Shown: positions 15,145 to 24,145, counted from the stretch's first letter. The stretch: 64,000 nt of DNA from Jatrophihabitans endophyticus (GCF_900129455.1 NZ_FQVU01000002.1:186001-250000); one strand, 5' to 3'. Notes: generated by a model from the sequence alone, not told the origin. Numbers and translations are program-made.

Positions 15145-16205
15145 CAGCTGCTACCTCCCGGCAGCGCGTTCGCCAGCAGCCCGGCGACGGCCGAACCGTT
15201 GAAGTTCTGGATGTAGTTGTCGAACCAGCGCCCGCTGCCGATCACGTTGGTGAACGTCCGGTAGAACGGCGCCAGCAGGGCCAGACCGCGATCGAGACTG
15301 TCCTCGTTGTTGCGCAACAGCGTCAACAGCTCGTCGAGGTTGTCCAGCAGCGGCTGCAGCGTCTTCTGGTTGTCGGCGACGAGGCCGCGGAGCTGGATCG
15401 ACAGCACGCGGGTGTTGACGAGCAGGCTGCGGATGGCGTCGCGGCGCTGGTTCAACTCGTCGAGCAGCAGGTTGCCGTCGGCGAGCAGCTTCTGCAGGTC
15501 GGTGTCGCGGGCGGCGAGCACCCCGGTGACCTGGTTGGCGCGGGCGAGCAGCGTCCGCAGCTGGGTGTCGCGCGAGGAGACGGTCAGCGACAGTCGCGAA
15601 AGGCCCCGGACCACCGGGGCGACCGACGCGGGAGTCCCCCGGAAGTCGTCCGAGAGCGTGGCGAAGGCCTTCTGCAGGGCGTTGGTGTCGATGTCGTCGA
15701 TCGTGTTCGTCAGCTTGGTGAAGGCCGGGTAGACGTCGAACGGCGAGGTGGTGCGGTCCTTGCCGATCACCTTGTCCGGGTCCTGGCTCTGGGTGCCGAC
15801 GGAGTCGATCGAGATGTACTTGGCTCCGAGCAGCGTGCGCAGCTTGATGTCGAGGGTGCTGCGGTCGCCGACGAAGCCGTCCTTCACCGTGAACTTGACC
15901 GTCACCGTGCTGTCGTGGACGCCGACGCTGTCCACCGTCCCCACGCGCACGCCGGCGATCCGGACGTCGTCGTCGGGCTGCAGGTTCGCCGACTCCTTGA
16001 ACTCGGCGGTGTACTCGGTGCCGCCGCCGATGAGCGGCAGGGACTTGGCGTTGAACGCCGCGAACAGCAGCACGAGGATGAAGACCAACCCGATCGCGCC
16101 GATCGGGGTGGGATTGCGCGAGGAGAACGACTTGCCGATGCGCGGGGCCTTGCGGGTCGCGACCGGGGTCGAGTCGACCTCGTTGGCGTTGGTCTGCTCG
16201 CTCAT
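15144..16205 (-). CDS. mceC: Mce family protein MceC
   Basis: The third Mce subunit, 353 residues from the ATG at 16205, chosen because it overlaps the mceB stop in TGATG; longer readings would run back into mceB. A cytoplasmic tail of about 35 residues precedes the membrane segment (IGAIGLVFILVLLFAAFNA). The Mce domain shows DDDVRIAGVRVGTVDSVGV and TLLGAKYISIDSVG. The remainder is predicted helix of the channel needle. Confidence 0.9.
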   Translation of the reverse strand: MSEQTNANEVDSTPVATRKAPRIGKSFSSRNPTPIGAIGLVFILVLLFAAFNAKSLPLIGGGTEYTAEFKESANLQPDDDVRIAGVRVGTVDSVGVHDSTVTVKFTVKDGFVGDRSTLDIKLRTLLGAKYISIDSVGTQSQDPDKVIGKDRTTSPFDVYPAFTKLTNTIDDIDTNALQKAFATLSDDFRGTPASVAPVVRGLSRLSLTVSSRDTQLRTLLARANQVTGVLAARDTDLQKLLADGNLLLDELNQRRDAIRSLLVNTRVLSIQLRGLVADNQKTLQPLLDNLDELLTLLRNNEDSLDRGLALLAPFYRTFTNVIGSGRWFDNYIQNFNGSAVAGLLANALPGGSS

Positions 16206-17245
16206 CAGCCGCACCGACTTCCGGTGCCGATGTTGGTGGCCGGGACCGGGATCTTCAGGCTGCCGAGCGACACCTGCCCGCGCACCGCGCACAGGTAGAA
16301 GTTGAACCACGACCCGTACGACCCGGTCCGGATCAGGCCGGCCAGCGTGGGCGGCAGCTGCTGCAGGACGTACTTGGTCGTGTCGCTGTTGCGGTTGAGG
16401 TTGCCGAGCAGCCCGTTGAGCTGGACGACGTCGTCACGCAGCGGCTTGCGCACCTGGGTGAGCAGGCCGGCGGTGGACGTCGCGAGATCGTTGATGCCGT
16501 CGATGGCGTTGCCGATCGTCTTGCGGTCACCGGCCAGCCCCGAGACGAAGTTCTTCAGCTGGATGATGAGCTGGCTGAGCTCGGTGTCCCGTTGGCCGAC
16601 CGCGGTCAGCACGGAGGACAGGTTGTCGATGACGTCGCCGATGACCTGGTCCTTGTCGGCCAGCGTGTTGGTGAGGTCGGCCAGGTTGGCCAGCAGCGTC
16701 TGCAGGCTGCCGGCCTCGCCCTGCAACGTCTTCACGATCTCGAGCGAGAGCTGGTTCAGCGTGCCGGCGTCGAGGCCCTGCGTCAGCGGCTGGAACCCCT
16801 GGAACAGCACGGTGAGGTCGACCGCCGGCTTCGTCCGGCTCAGCGGGATGGTGTCGCCGCCGCGCATCGTCTTGCCCGTGTCGCCGGCGCCGCGCTCGAT
16901 GTCGAGGTAACGCTGCCCGACGAGGTTGCGGTAGCGCAGGGTCGCCGTCGCGCTCGTGGGCAGCGGCCGCGACTTCTGCACGGTGAAGGTGACGTCGGCG
17001 ACGCTGCTGCGCCGGCCGTCGGACCGCTTGCGGAGCGCGATGCTCTCGATGCCGCCGACGCGGACGCCGGCGATGCGGACGTCGTCGCCCTCGTTGAGGC
17101 CGGTGACGTCGGTGAACTCCGCCTTGTAGGACGTCGCGTCGCCGTAGGACTGGTTGGAGATCGTGGCGCCGAGGACGTAGGTGAAGGCGGCCGTGACCAG
17201 CAGGAACACGAGCAGCTTGATCAGCTGGGGGACGAAGCGCGTCAC
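16205..17245 (-). CDS. mceB: Mce family protein MceB
   Basis: The second Mce subunit, 346 residues. It has an N-terminal membrane anchor (LLVFLLVTAAFTYVLGA, about 11-27), the Mce domain motifs GDDVRIAGVRVGGIESIAL and RNLVGQRYLDIERG, and a helical C-terminal region. The GTG start overlaps the mceA stop in GTGA, and its own TGA overlaps the mceC ATG. It is an ordinary member of the operon with no visible oddity. Confidence 0.9.
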   Translation of the reverse strand: MTRFVPQLIKLLVFLLVTAAFTYVLGATISNQSYGDATSYKAEFTDVTGLNEGDDVRIAGVRVGGIESIALRKRSDGRRSSVADVTFTVQKSRPLPTSATATLRYRNLVGQRYLDIERGAGDTGKTMRGGDTIPLSRTKPAVDLTVLFQGFQPLTQGLDAGTLNQLSLEIVKTLQGEAGSLQTLLANLADLTNTLADKDQVIGDVIDNLSSVLTAVGQRDTELSQLIIQLKNFVSGLAGDRKTIGNAIDGINDLATSTAGLLTQVRKPLRDDVVQLNGLLGNLNRNSDTTKYVLQQLPPTLAGLIRTGSYGSWFNFYLCAVRGQVSLGSLKIPVPATNIGTGSRCG

Positions 17246-18540
17246 TTGACCGTCACCTCGTTACCCCGCAGCAGGGGCGCCGACAGGATCGTCGCCGCCG
17301 CCGGCACCTTCGTCGGTGTCGTCCCGAGCGGGCGGGCGATCAGCGAGTTCACCAGCGCGTTCTCCTGCGAGGAGTTGAGCGAGCGCATGCCGGCCGCGCT
17401 CGGCCCGCCCGCGCAGGGGTCGTCGGTGAGCGGCGCGCCGTCGTTGAGGCACCTGTACTTGTCCGGGATCTGGAACTTCCCGTCGGTCATCGGCACGTTG
17501 TGGGGCAGGCCGAAGCAGTTGGGGCCGTACCCGGTGACGATCTTGGGCTGGTTGCCGGGCACGTACTTGCCCTGGTTCGACGCGTCGAGCGTGATGCTGA
17601 GGTGGATCGAGTTGTCGTAGATCGTCTTGTTCAGGCCGTCGGCGAGGTTGCTGACGCCCTCGAACAGACAGGGAAACTCCGGCGAGTACTCCGCGAGCAG
17701 CGGGTAGATCTTGGCCGTCTGGCCGGTCACCGCGATGAGACGGCTCTGGTTCTGCTCGAGGAAGCCCGACAGCACCACCGAGGCGTCCGTGCCCGTCGTG
17801 AAGAGCTCGTCGATGCCGCGCTGCTTCTCGACGACCGTCTTCACGGTGGTCTGCAGGTTGGTCAGGGTGTCGAAGATGTCGGGGGCGACGTCGTCGTACT
17901 CCTCGGCGACCTGGCCGAGCTTCTTCAGGTCGTCCACCAGCGCCTTGGTGTGGGGGTTGAGGCCCTTGAGGTAGGTGTCGAGGTCGACCAGGGTGCGCCC
18001 CAGCTTCTCGCCCCGGCCGTTCAACGCGGTCGCGAGCGCGGTCAGCGTGGCGTTCAGGTCGGCCGGGCGCACGGCCGTGAGCACCGGGAACAGGTGGTCG
18101 AAGACCGTCTGCGCCTCGAGCGCGCCCTTCGAGCGGTCCTGGTCGATGGTGTCGCCCTGCGCGATCTGCCCCTGGCGATCGGTCGGGATGATCAGCGAGA
18201 CGTACTGCTCGCCGAAGAGCGTCTTGGGCAGGATCTGCGCCGAGACGTTCTTAGGGATCTCCTTGACCTTGTCCGGCTCCAGCGCGAGATCGACCGTCGC
18301 GTCGGCGCCGTCGGCGTGGACGTCCTTGACCGACCCCACGATGAGCCCGCGCACCTTGACGTCGGAGTCCTTGAGCAGCTGGTTGCCGGTGTGGTTGGCC
18401 TTCAGCGTCACGTCGACGGTGTCGGTGAAGACCTTGGCGTAGATCGCGATCGACAGCGAGACCAGACCGACGACGATGACGATGAAGAGCACGCCGAACA
18501 GCCGGCGCTTGGTGACCTGACCGAGGGACTCCTTGGGCAT
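17242..18540 (-). CDS. mceA: Mce family protein MceA
   Basis: The first Mce subunit, 432 residues. An N-terminal membrane segment (LFGVLFIVIVVGLVSLSIAI, about 14-33) leads into the Mce domain (DSDVKVRGLIVGSVKDVHAD, TLFGEQYVSLIIP), long helices and a C-terminal domain with several cysteines (CFGLPHNVP, YRCLNDGAP, DPCAGGPS). It starts one base after the stop of the second YrbE permease, and its end overlaps mceB by 4 bp. Confidence 0.91.
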   Translation of the reverse strand: MPKESLGQVTKRRLFGVLFIVIVVGLVSLSIAIYAKVFTDTVDVTLKANHTGNQLLKDSDVKVRGLIVGSVKDVHADGADATVDLALEPDKVKEIPKNVSAQILPKTLFGEQYVSLIIPTDRQGQIAQGDTIDQDRSKGALEAQTVFDHLFPVLTAVRPADLNATLTALATALNGRGEKLGRTLVDLDTYLKGLNPHTKALVDDLKKLGQVAEEYDDVAPDIFDTLTNLQTTVKTVVEKQRGIDELFTTGTDASVVLSGFLEQNQSRLIAVTGQTAKIYPLLAEYSPEFPCLFEGVSNLADGLNKTIYDNSIHLSITLDASNQGKYVPGNQPKIVTGYGPNCFGLPHNVPMTDGKFQIPDKYRCLNDGAPLTDDPCAGGPSAAGMRSLNSSQENALVNSLIARPLGTTPTKVPAAATILSAPLLRGNEVTVK

Positions 18541-18541
18541 G

Positions 18542-19384
18542 TCAACCAGCCACCCGGACGTTGGTGGTCGAGCCCCAGATGGCGAAGGACAGGAAGAAGT
18601 CGACGACGATGACGGCGATGATGGCGAACCGCACCGCGCGGCCGACCGCCACGCCGACGCCGGCCGGGCCGCCCGACGCCGTGTAGCCGTAGTAGCAGTG
18701 CGTCAGGATGATGATCACCGAGAAGATCAGGACCTTGAAGAAGGACCAGATCACGTCGACCGGTGGCAGGAAGAGATGGAAGTAGTGCGAGTACGTGCCC
18801 GCCGAGTCGCCGTAGTAGTAGACGACGATCGCGTAGGACGCCAGGTAGGACGACAGCAGCCCGATGATGTAGAGCGGGATGACGGCGACGAAGCCGGCCA
18901 CGATGCGGGTGGTGACGAGGAAGGGCAGGCTCGGCACCGCCATCACCTCGAGCGCGTCGATCTCCTCGCTGATCCGCATGGCGCCGAGCTGCGCGGTGAA
19001 CCCGCAGCCGACGGTGGCCGAGAGCGCGATGCCCGACTGCAGCGGCGCGATCTCGCGGGTGTTGAAGAACGCGGTGATGAAGCCCGAGTACGAGGCGACG
19101 CCGAGCTGGTCGAGCGCCGCGTAGCCCTGCAGGCCCACCTCGGTGCCGGTGAAGAACGTCAGGAAGGCGATGACGCCGACCGTGCCGCCGATGATCGCGA
19201 GCGAGCCGCTGCCGAAGACGACCTCGGCCAGCAGCCGCATCGTCTCCTTCTTGTAGCGGCGGATCGTGCGCGGCGTCCACGCCAGCGCGCGGCCGTAGAA
19301 CGAGATCTGCTCGCCGAGCTGGTCCAGCCCGCCGAGCGGGGCGTTCACGATGCGCTTCGCCGTCGCGGCGACGTCCATGGCCAT
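18542..19384 (-). CDS. yrbEB: YrbE/MlaE-type ABC permease, second subunit
   Basis: A 280-residue integral membrane permease of the MlaE family. Five or so hydrophobic segments are visible (for example AIIGGTVGVIAFLTFF and VAVIPLYIIGLLSSYLASY), with the family box EEIDALEVMAVP that contacts the ATPase. With its partner it should form the inner-membrane pore that receives lipid from the Mce channel. It begins directly after the first permease gene and ends one base before mceA. The N-terminus carries an extra amphipathic stretch of about 45 residues. Confidence 0.93.
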   Translation of the reverse strand: MAMDVAATAKRIVNAPLGGLDQLGEQISFYGRALAWTPRTIRRYKKETMRLLAEVVFGSGSLAIIGGTVGVIAFLTFFTGTEVGLQGYAALDQLGVASYSGFITAFFNTREIAPLQSGIALSATVGCGFTAQLGAMRISEEIDALEVMAVPSLPFLVTTRIVAGFVAVIPLYIIGLLSSYLASYAIVVYYYGDSAGTYSHYFHLFLPPVDVIWSFFKVLIFSVIIILTHCYYGYTASGGPAGVGVAVGRAVRFAIIAVIVVDFFLSFAIWGSTTNVRVAG

Positions 19385-19385
19385 G

Positions 19386-20162
19386 TCAGGTGCCCTTGGC
19401 CGGGACGACCTGGAAGTACACCGCGGTGATCACGAAGTTGACCGCGAACAGCAGCATGAACGTGATGATCACGGACTGGTTCACCGCGTCGCCGACGCCC
19501 TTGGGGCCGCCACCGGCGTTGAGGCCCTTGTAGGCCGCCGTCACGCCGGCGAGCAGGCCGAAGATCAGCGCCTTGATCTCGCCGGCGTAGAGGTCGGGCA
19601 GCTGGGCGAGGGCCGAGAAGCTGGCGAGGTAGGCGCCGGGTGTGCCGCCCTGCAGCACGACGTTGAAGAAGTAGCCGCCGATGACACCGACGACGGAGAC
19701 CAGGCCGTTGAGGGCGACGGCGATCAGCATGCAGGCCAGCACCCGGGGCACGACCAGCCGCTGCACCGGCGAGATGCCGAGGACCTCCATCGCGTCGATC
19801 TCGTCGCGGATCTTGCGGCTGCCGAGGTCGGCGCAGATGGCCGAACCGCCCGCGCCGGCGATCAGCAGGGCCACCACGATGGGGCTCGCCTCGCGGATGA
19901 TGGCGAGCACGCTGGCCGATCCGGTGAACGACTGCGCACCGATCTGGCGGGCCAGCGTGCCCAGCTGCAGCGCGATGACCGCGCCGAACGGGATCGTCAC
20001 CAGGATCGTCGGCAGCAGCGTCACGCCGGCGACGAACCACGCCTGCTGGATGAACTCGCGCACCTGGAACGGGCGCTTGAACGTCATCCGGAAGACGTCG
20101 AGGAAGAGCGCGAACAGGCTGCCGGCCTGCCGCACCCCTCCGACGGGGGACAGCGAGGGCAT
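19386..20162 (-). CDS. yrbEA: YrbE/MlaE-type ABC permease, first subunit
   Basis: A 258-residue MlaE-family permease, partner of the next gene. The coupling motif reads RDEIDAMEVLGISPV, and membrane segments include ILVTIPFGAVIALQLG and VALNGLVSVVGVIGGYFF. The ATG at 20162 shares its A with the stop of the ATPase gene (TGATG). In mycobacteria YrbE A/B pairs lead each mce operon; here the cognate ATPase gene sits directly upstream as well. Confidence 0.93.
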   Translation of the reverse strand: MPSLSPVGGVRQAGSLFALFLDVFRMTFKRPFQVREFIQQAWFVAGVTLLPTILVTIPFGAVIALQLGTLARQIGAQSFTGSASVLAIIREASPIVVALLIAGAGGSAICADLGSRKIRDEIDAMEVLGISPVQRLVVPRVLACMLIAVALNGLVSVVGVIGGYFFNVVLQGGTPGAYLASFSALAQLPDLYAGEIKALIFGLLAGVTAAYKGLNAGGGPKGVGDAVNQSVIITFMLLFAVNFVITAVYFQVVPAKGT

Positions 20163-21313
20163 CAGCCGCGTCCCGAGGGGGTGGGCTGCGGCCGCGGGGC
20201 GCCGCTGTGACGACCGCCGCCGTTGGAGTTGCCGTTGTTGTTGTTCGCGTCCTCGCCGTTCGCCCCGTCCCGGGGGTTGCCGGAGTCGTCGAGGTCCATC
20301 TCCGCGGTCGCCTTCTCGACCTTGCGGCGGTGCTCGTCCTCGTCGGCCATCAGCTTCTTGATGGCGTCCTGCGCGGCGTCGGGCAGCGTGTGCATGAGGT
20401 CGCGGACCCGCTGGCGGCGGCGCTCGACGGCCTTGCGCTCGGGCACGCCGGGCGAGCACTCCATCTGCGGCGGCACGCCGCCGACCTCTTCGCCGCCGTC
20501 GCGGAGACCGGCGGCGAACATCGCCTGCTCGGCGGCCATCTGCGCGGCGTCCTTCTCCTCGCTCATGCCGATGGGGCCGTTCATGTTGCCGTTGAGGAAC
20601 TGCTTGATGACCGGCTCCTCGCTGGTCAGCAGCACCTCGCGCGGGCCGAACATGACGAGCTCGCGGCGGAACAGCATGCCGAGGTTGTCCGGCACCGTCC
20701 GCGCCATGTTGATGTTGTGCGTGACGATGAGGAAGGTGGCGTCGGTCTGTGCGTTGATGTCGAGGAAGAGCTGGCTGATGTAGGTCGTGCGGACCGGGTC
20801 GAGCCCCGAGTCGGGCTCGTCGACCAGGATGATCTCGGGGTTCAGCACGAGGGCGCGGGCAAGACCGGCACGCTTGCGCATACCGCCGGAGATCTCGCCG
20901 GGGAGCTTGCCCTCGGCGCCGGCGAGGCCGACCATGTCCATCTTCTCGAGGACGATGGACTTGACCTCGCGCTCGCTCTTCTTGGTGTGCTCGCGCAGTG
21001 GGAAGGCGACGTTGTCGTAGAGGGTCATCGACCCGAAGAGCGCGCCGTCCTGGAACAGCACGCCGAACAGCTTGCGGGTCTCGTAGAGCTTGCCCTCGCT
21101 GCAGCGGGCGATGTCGACGTCCCGGATCACGATCGAGCCCTTGTCGGGCTTGAGCAGCCCGATCAGGGACTTGAGGAAGACCGACTTGCCGGTACCCGAC
21201 GGGCCCAGCAGCGCCGACACCTCGCCAGGCGGGAGCGTGAGGGTGACGTCCCCCCAGATCGTCTGGCTGCCGAAGGTCTTCGTGAGTTCGTGCACCGCGA
21301 CTTCGACACCCAC
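20162..21313 (-). CDS. mkl: Mce transporter ATPase (Mkl/MlaF type)
   Basis: A 383-residue ABC ATPase that powers the Mce transporter. Walker A is GPSGTGKS at residues 37-44, the signature is EISGGMRKRAGLARAL, Walker B is IILVDEPDSGLDP and the H-loop is IVTHN. After the nucleotide-binding domain comes a charged C-terminal extension of about 130 residues ending in an Asn/Gly-rich tail (ANNNNGNSNGGG). The GTG at 21313 has GGAAGGAG six bases upstream; longer readings upstream are not family-like. It leads the operon. In Mycobacterium tuberculosis the single mkl (Rv0655) also lies between rplL and rpoB but apart from the mce operons. Confidence 0.93.
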   Translation of the reverse strand: MGVEVAVHELTKTFGSQTIWGDVTLTLPPGEVSALLGPSGTGKSVFLKSLIGLLKPDKGSIVIRDVDIARCSEGKLYETRKLFGVLFQDGALFGSMTLYDNVAFPLREHTKKSEREVKSIVLEKMDMVGLAGAEGKLPGEISGGMRKRAGLARALVLNPEIILVDEPDSGLDPVRTTYISQLFLDINAQTDATFLIVTHNINMARTVPDNLGMLFRRELVMFGPREVLLTSEEPVIKQFLNGNMNGPIGMSEEKDAAQMAAEQAMFAAGLRDGGEEVGGVPPQMECSPGVPERKAVERRRQRVRDLMHTLPDAAQDAIKKLMADEDEHRRKVEKATAEMDLDDSGNPRDGANGEDANNNNGNSNGGGRHSGAPRPQPTPSGRG

Positions 21314-21622
21314 GAGCGACTCCTTCCCCCGGCCACGATTTCCCGTGACACGCAGCACACAGTGATCCGCGCACCTAATGTAACGACTTCGTGTACCGGG
21401 TGGTAACTCCGAACTCGGCCGGCACAGCGTGACACATGTACGCGAAGATCGCCCGTCCACGGTGCACAACCGTTACCGCAGATCCGGCAGCCTGTGCTCG
21501 GTCCCGGAACGGCGCGGTCGCGGGCCGTGGGCGAGCTGTGCACGGCGGCGGATAGTCTGCGCTGCGTCAGGGGCGCCGGGGGCGCTCCCCCGCCGGGATC
21601 CGGCCGTACCGAGGGGGCACGG
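21314..21622. other. Divergent promoter region, mce operon versus plus-strand trio
   Basis: About 310 bp between mkl (minus) and the 74-residue gene (plus). A possible minus-strand promoter is TTACCA (21406-21401) with TACATT (21382-21377) at 18-bp spacing, about 65 bp before the mkl start. It is a moderate match. No clear operator or riboswitch is visible. Confidence 0.4.
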
Positions 21623-21847
21623 GTGTCGCAGCAGTCAGCCGCCGACGTCAGATTGCGCGAGCTGCTCGGCGGCGACCCGCCCGAGGCCGTCTCGGCCCTG
21701 CCCGAGGCCGACCGGACGGCGCTCGCCGACCTCGTGGCCGACGCGCGCCGCCGACAGGCACAGAGCCTCGAGGAGTCGTTCGACGCGACGCTCAAGCACG
21801 TCCCGTTCCCGGTGCGCCGGATCGTGAAGAAGGTGCTGCTCGGATGA
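21623..21847 (+). CDS. Small uncharacterised helical protein
   Basis: A 74-residue, mostly helical, charged protein (VSQQSAADVRLRELLGG ... HVPFPVRRIVKKVLLG). I do not recognise the family. The GTG at 21623 is supported by GAGGGGG five bases upstream. Its TGA overlaps the ATG of the next gene (ATGA), so the two are likely co-translated. No signal peptide, membrane segment or metal site is visible; the basic C-terminal helix could bind nucleic acid or membrane, but that is guesswork. Confidence 0.65.
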   Translation: MSQQSAADVRLRELLGGDPPEAVSALPEADRTALADLVADARRRQAQSLEESFDATLKHVPFPVRRIVKKVLLG

Positions 21848-22662
21848 CCGGGACCGACCGCCCCGAGGGGCCCCACGCCCGCAACGCGACCGAGTCGGCG
21901 GAGCTGCGCAGGCTGGCGCACACCCTCGACGTCGACCCGGCGCGGCTGGCCATGCTCGCCGCCGTGCCGCCGGCCCAACTGCGGGCCCTGCGGCGTCAGA
22001 TCGCCGGGGCCCTGTTCGAGGCCGACCGGCCCCACTTCGCCCGGGTCGCGGCGCTGTCCAAGACCGTCCCGCTCCCGGTCGCGGCGAAGCTCACCGAGGC
22101 GACGCTGCCGCCCCTGCTGGCCGCGCGCACCGCCGAGCTGCTCGAACCGGCCAAGGCCGCCGACCTCGTCACGCGCGTCTCCGAGCGCTACCTCGCCGAC
22201 GTGTCCGCCGCGATGGACGCGTCCCGGGCCCCCGAGGTCGTCGCCGCGATCCCGCCCGGCAAGGTCGCGAACGTGGCGAGCGAGCTGGCCCGCCGCGGTG
22301 AGTGGATCGTCATCGCCGGCTTCGTCGAGCAGGTCAGCGAACCCGCGCTCCGCGCGAGCGTCGCCGAGCTCGGCGGCGGGCAGCTGCTGCACGTCGCCGA
22401 CGTCATGGACGACGCCTCGCGACTGGACCTCGTCGGCGGCATGCTCACCGACACGCAGCTCGACGAGTTGCTCGCCGCCGCGCCGGCCGAGGGCCTGTGG
22501 CGCGAGCTCGGCACGCTGCTCGCGCAGCTCTCGCCCGAGCCCACCCAGCGCCTGGCGCGGCGCTACGCGGCAGCGGGGCCCGAGGTCACCGCGGCCTACG
22601 ATCGGGCGGTCGCCGACGGCGCGCTCGACGCGACCGACCACGACCGGCTGACCGGACGGTAG
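21844..22662 (+). CDS. Uncharacterised alpha-helical repeat protein
   Basis: A 272-residue protein rich in Ala, Leu, Glu and Arg, with no signal peptide or membrane segment. Blocks such as LLEPAKAADLVTRVSERYLADV, APEVVAAIPPGKVANVASEL and RLDLVGGMLTDTQLDELLAA recur about every 30-40 residues, giving a superhelical repeat look that recalls the cytoplasmic N-domain of MgtE magnesium transporters. The similarity is an impression, not an alignment. It overlaps the small upstream gene by 4 bp and precedes the asparaginase by 2 bp, so the three probably form one operon. Function unknown. Confidence 0.7.
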   Translation: MTGTDRPEGPHARNATESAELRRLAHTLDVDPARLAMLAAVPPAQLRALRRQIAGALFEADRPHFARVAALSKTVPLPVAAKLTEATLPPLLAARTAELLEPAKAADLVTRVSERYLADVSAAMDASRAPEVVAAIPPGKVANVASELARRGEWIVIAGFVEQVSEPALRASVAELGGGQLLHVADVMDDASRLDLVGGMLTDTQLDELLAAAPAEGLWRELGTLLAQLSPEPTQRLARRYAAAGPEVTAAYDRAVADGALDATDHDRLTGR

Positions 22663-22664
22663 GC

Positions 22665-23636
22665 GTGACCGAGGTCCCCGTCCTGCTCGACGTCGTGCGC
22701 GGCGGGCGGGTCGAGTCGCGTCATCGCGGCGCCGTCGTCCTGCTGGGTCCCGGCGGAGCGGTCGAGACCGCGGCCGGCGAGATCGACGCCCCGGTCTTCG
22801 CCCGCTCGTCGTTCAAGCCGATGCAGGCCTCGACGCTGGTGCGGGCCGGCTGGCAGGGCAGCCGTGAGGCCGTCGCGCTGGCCGCGGCAAGCCACAACGG
22901 CGAGGGCGTGCACCGCGACGGGGTGCGCCGCACCCTCGCGGCGGCCCGGCTCGGGGAGGACGCGCTGGGCTGCCCCGCCGACCTGCCCGGCGAGCGGAAC
23001 GCGCTGATCGACTACGTCGCCGGCGGCGGTCAGCCCGCGCCGCTGTGCCACAACTGCTCGGGCAAGCACGCGGCGATGGTCGCCACCTGCGTCGCCGCCG
23101 GGTGGGACGTTGGGGGCTACCTCGCGCCCGACCACCCGCTGCAGCGAGCGGTCGTCGCCGAGATCGAGCGGCTGTGCGGTGCCCCGATCGCGGCGTCCAG
23201 CGTCGACGGCTGCGGCGCCCCCGCGCACGCGGTCCCGCTGGTCGCGCTGGCCCGCGGCTTCGCCGCGCTCGCCGTCGCCGCGCCGGACACCCCGGAGGCG
23301 ACCGTCGTCGCGGCCGTCCGGGCCCACCCGCAGCTCGTCGGCGGGACCGGCCGGGCGGTGTCGGAGCTGCTCGCCGAGGTCGACGGATTGCTGGCCAAGG
23401 ACGGCGCCGAAGGCGTCTGGGCCGCGGCCCTCCCCGACGGGCGGGCCTTCGCGGCCAAGGTCGAGGACGGTGCTGCTCGCGCCCTGCCGCCGCTACTGGC
23501 CGCTGCGCTGCGGTACTGGGGTTTCGACGGCCCGGCGGTGCGCCGCTGGTCGGCGGTGGACGTCACCGGGGGCGGCGGCGTCGTCGGGTCGGTGCGGCCG
23601 TCCGCCGAGCTCACCGCGCTGCTCGGCCTCGACTGA
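22665..23636 (+). CDS. L-asparaginase, Rhizobium-type (asparaginase II family)
   Basis: A 323-residue enzyme of the zinc-dependent asparaginase family typified by Rhizobium etli ReAV, unrelated to the E. coli enzymes. It would hydrolyse L-asparagine to aspartate and ammonia. Family residues are visible: RSSFKP with Ser48 and Lys51, the HNCSGKHAAM loop with Cys131 and Lys134, and Cys183 in DGCGAPAH, the set used in the family for catalysis and zinc binding. The GTG at 22665 lies two bases after the previous stop. No signal peptide is seen, so it should be cytoplasmic. Confidence 0.88.
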   Translation: MTEVPVLLDVVRGGRVESRHRGAVVLLGPGGAVETAAGEIDAPVFARSSFKPMQASTLVRAGWQGSREAVALAAASHNGEGVHRDGVRRTLAAARLGEDALGCPADLPGERNALIDYVAGGGQPAPLCHNCSGKHAAMVATCVAAGWDVGGYLAPDHPLQRAVVAEIERLCGAPIAASSVDGCGAPAHAVPLVALARGFAALAVAAPDTPEATVVAAVRAHPQLVGGTGRAVSELLAEVDGLLAKDGAEGVWAAALPDGRAFAAKVEDGAARALPPLLAAALRYWGFDGPAVRRWSAVDVTGGGGVVGSVRPSAELTALLGLD

Positions 23637-23659
23637 TCGGTTCGTCCCACAGCACGTGA

Positions 23660-23693
23660 CGAGGGGCGGCCCGCCGTAGCGGACCGCCCCTCG
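23660..23693. terminator. Bidirectional terminator, asparaginase / rplL
   Basis: A 10-bp stem (CGAGGGGCGG at 23660-23669 with CCGCCCCTCG at 23684-23693) lies between the convergent asparaginase and rplL genes, 23 bp and 15 bp from their stops. It probably ends both transcripts. Confidence 0.75.
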
Positions 23694-23708
23694 CGAGTGG
23701 TGCAGGTA

Positions 23709-24098
23709 CTACTTGACCGTGACCGTGGCGCCGGCGCCCTCGAGGGCCTCCTTGGCCTTGTCCGCGGCCTCCTTGTTGACCTTCTCCAGCAGCGGCTTCG
23801 GCGCGCCGTCGACGAGGTCCTTGGCCTCCTTCAGGCCGAGGCTCGTGAGCGTGCGCACCTCCTTGATGACCTGGATCTTCTTGTCACCGGCCGACTCGAG
23901 GATGACGTCGAACTCGTCCTTCTCCTCGGCGGCCTCGGCGCCCGCACCCGGGCCGGCGGGGCCGGCCGCGGCGACCGCGACGGGCGCGGCGGCGGTGACG
24001 TCGAAGGTGTCCTCGAACTGCTTCACGAACTCGCTGAGCTCCAGGAGGGTCATCTCCTTGAAAGCGTCGAGCAGCTCGTCGGTGCTGAGCTTCGCCAT
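23709..24098 (-). CDS. rplL: 50S ribosomal protein L7/L12
   Basis: The stalk protein L7/L12, 129 residues and full length. The N-terminal dimerisation and L10-binding segment ([25 protein letters not shown]) is followed by an Ala/Gly/Pro hinge (about 36-56) and the C-terminal factor-binding domain ([31 protein letters not shown]). It lies 47 bp after rplJ in the same transcript, with the terminator just beyond. Confidence 0.98.
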   Translation of the reverse strand: MAKLSTDELLDAFKEMTLLELSEFVKQFEDTFDVTAAAPVAVAAAGPAGPGAGAEAAEEKDEFDVILESAGDKKIQVIKEVRTLTSLGLKEAKDLVDGAPKPLLEKVNKEAADKAKEALEGAGATVTVK

Positions 24099-24145
24099 GA
24101 TGGCGTCCTTTCGTTCTTGCCGGGTGAGCCGGCGGGTTCGGGTAC

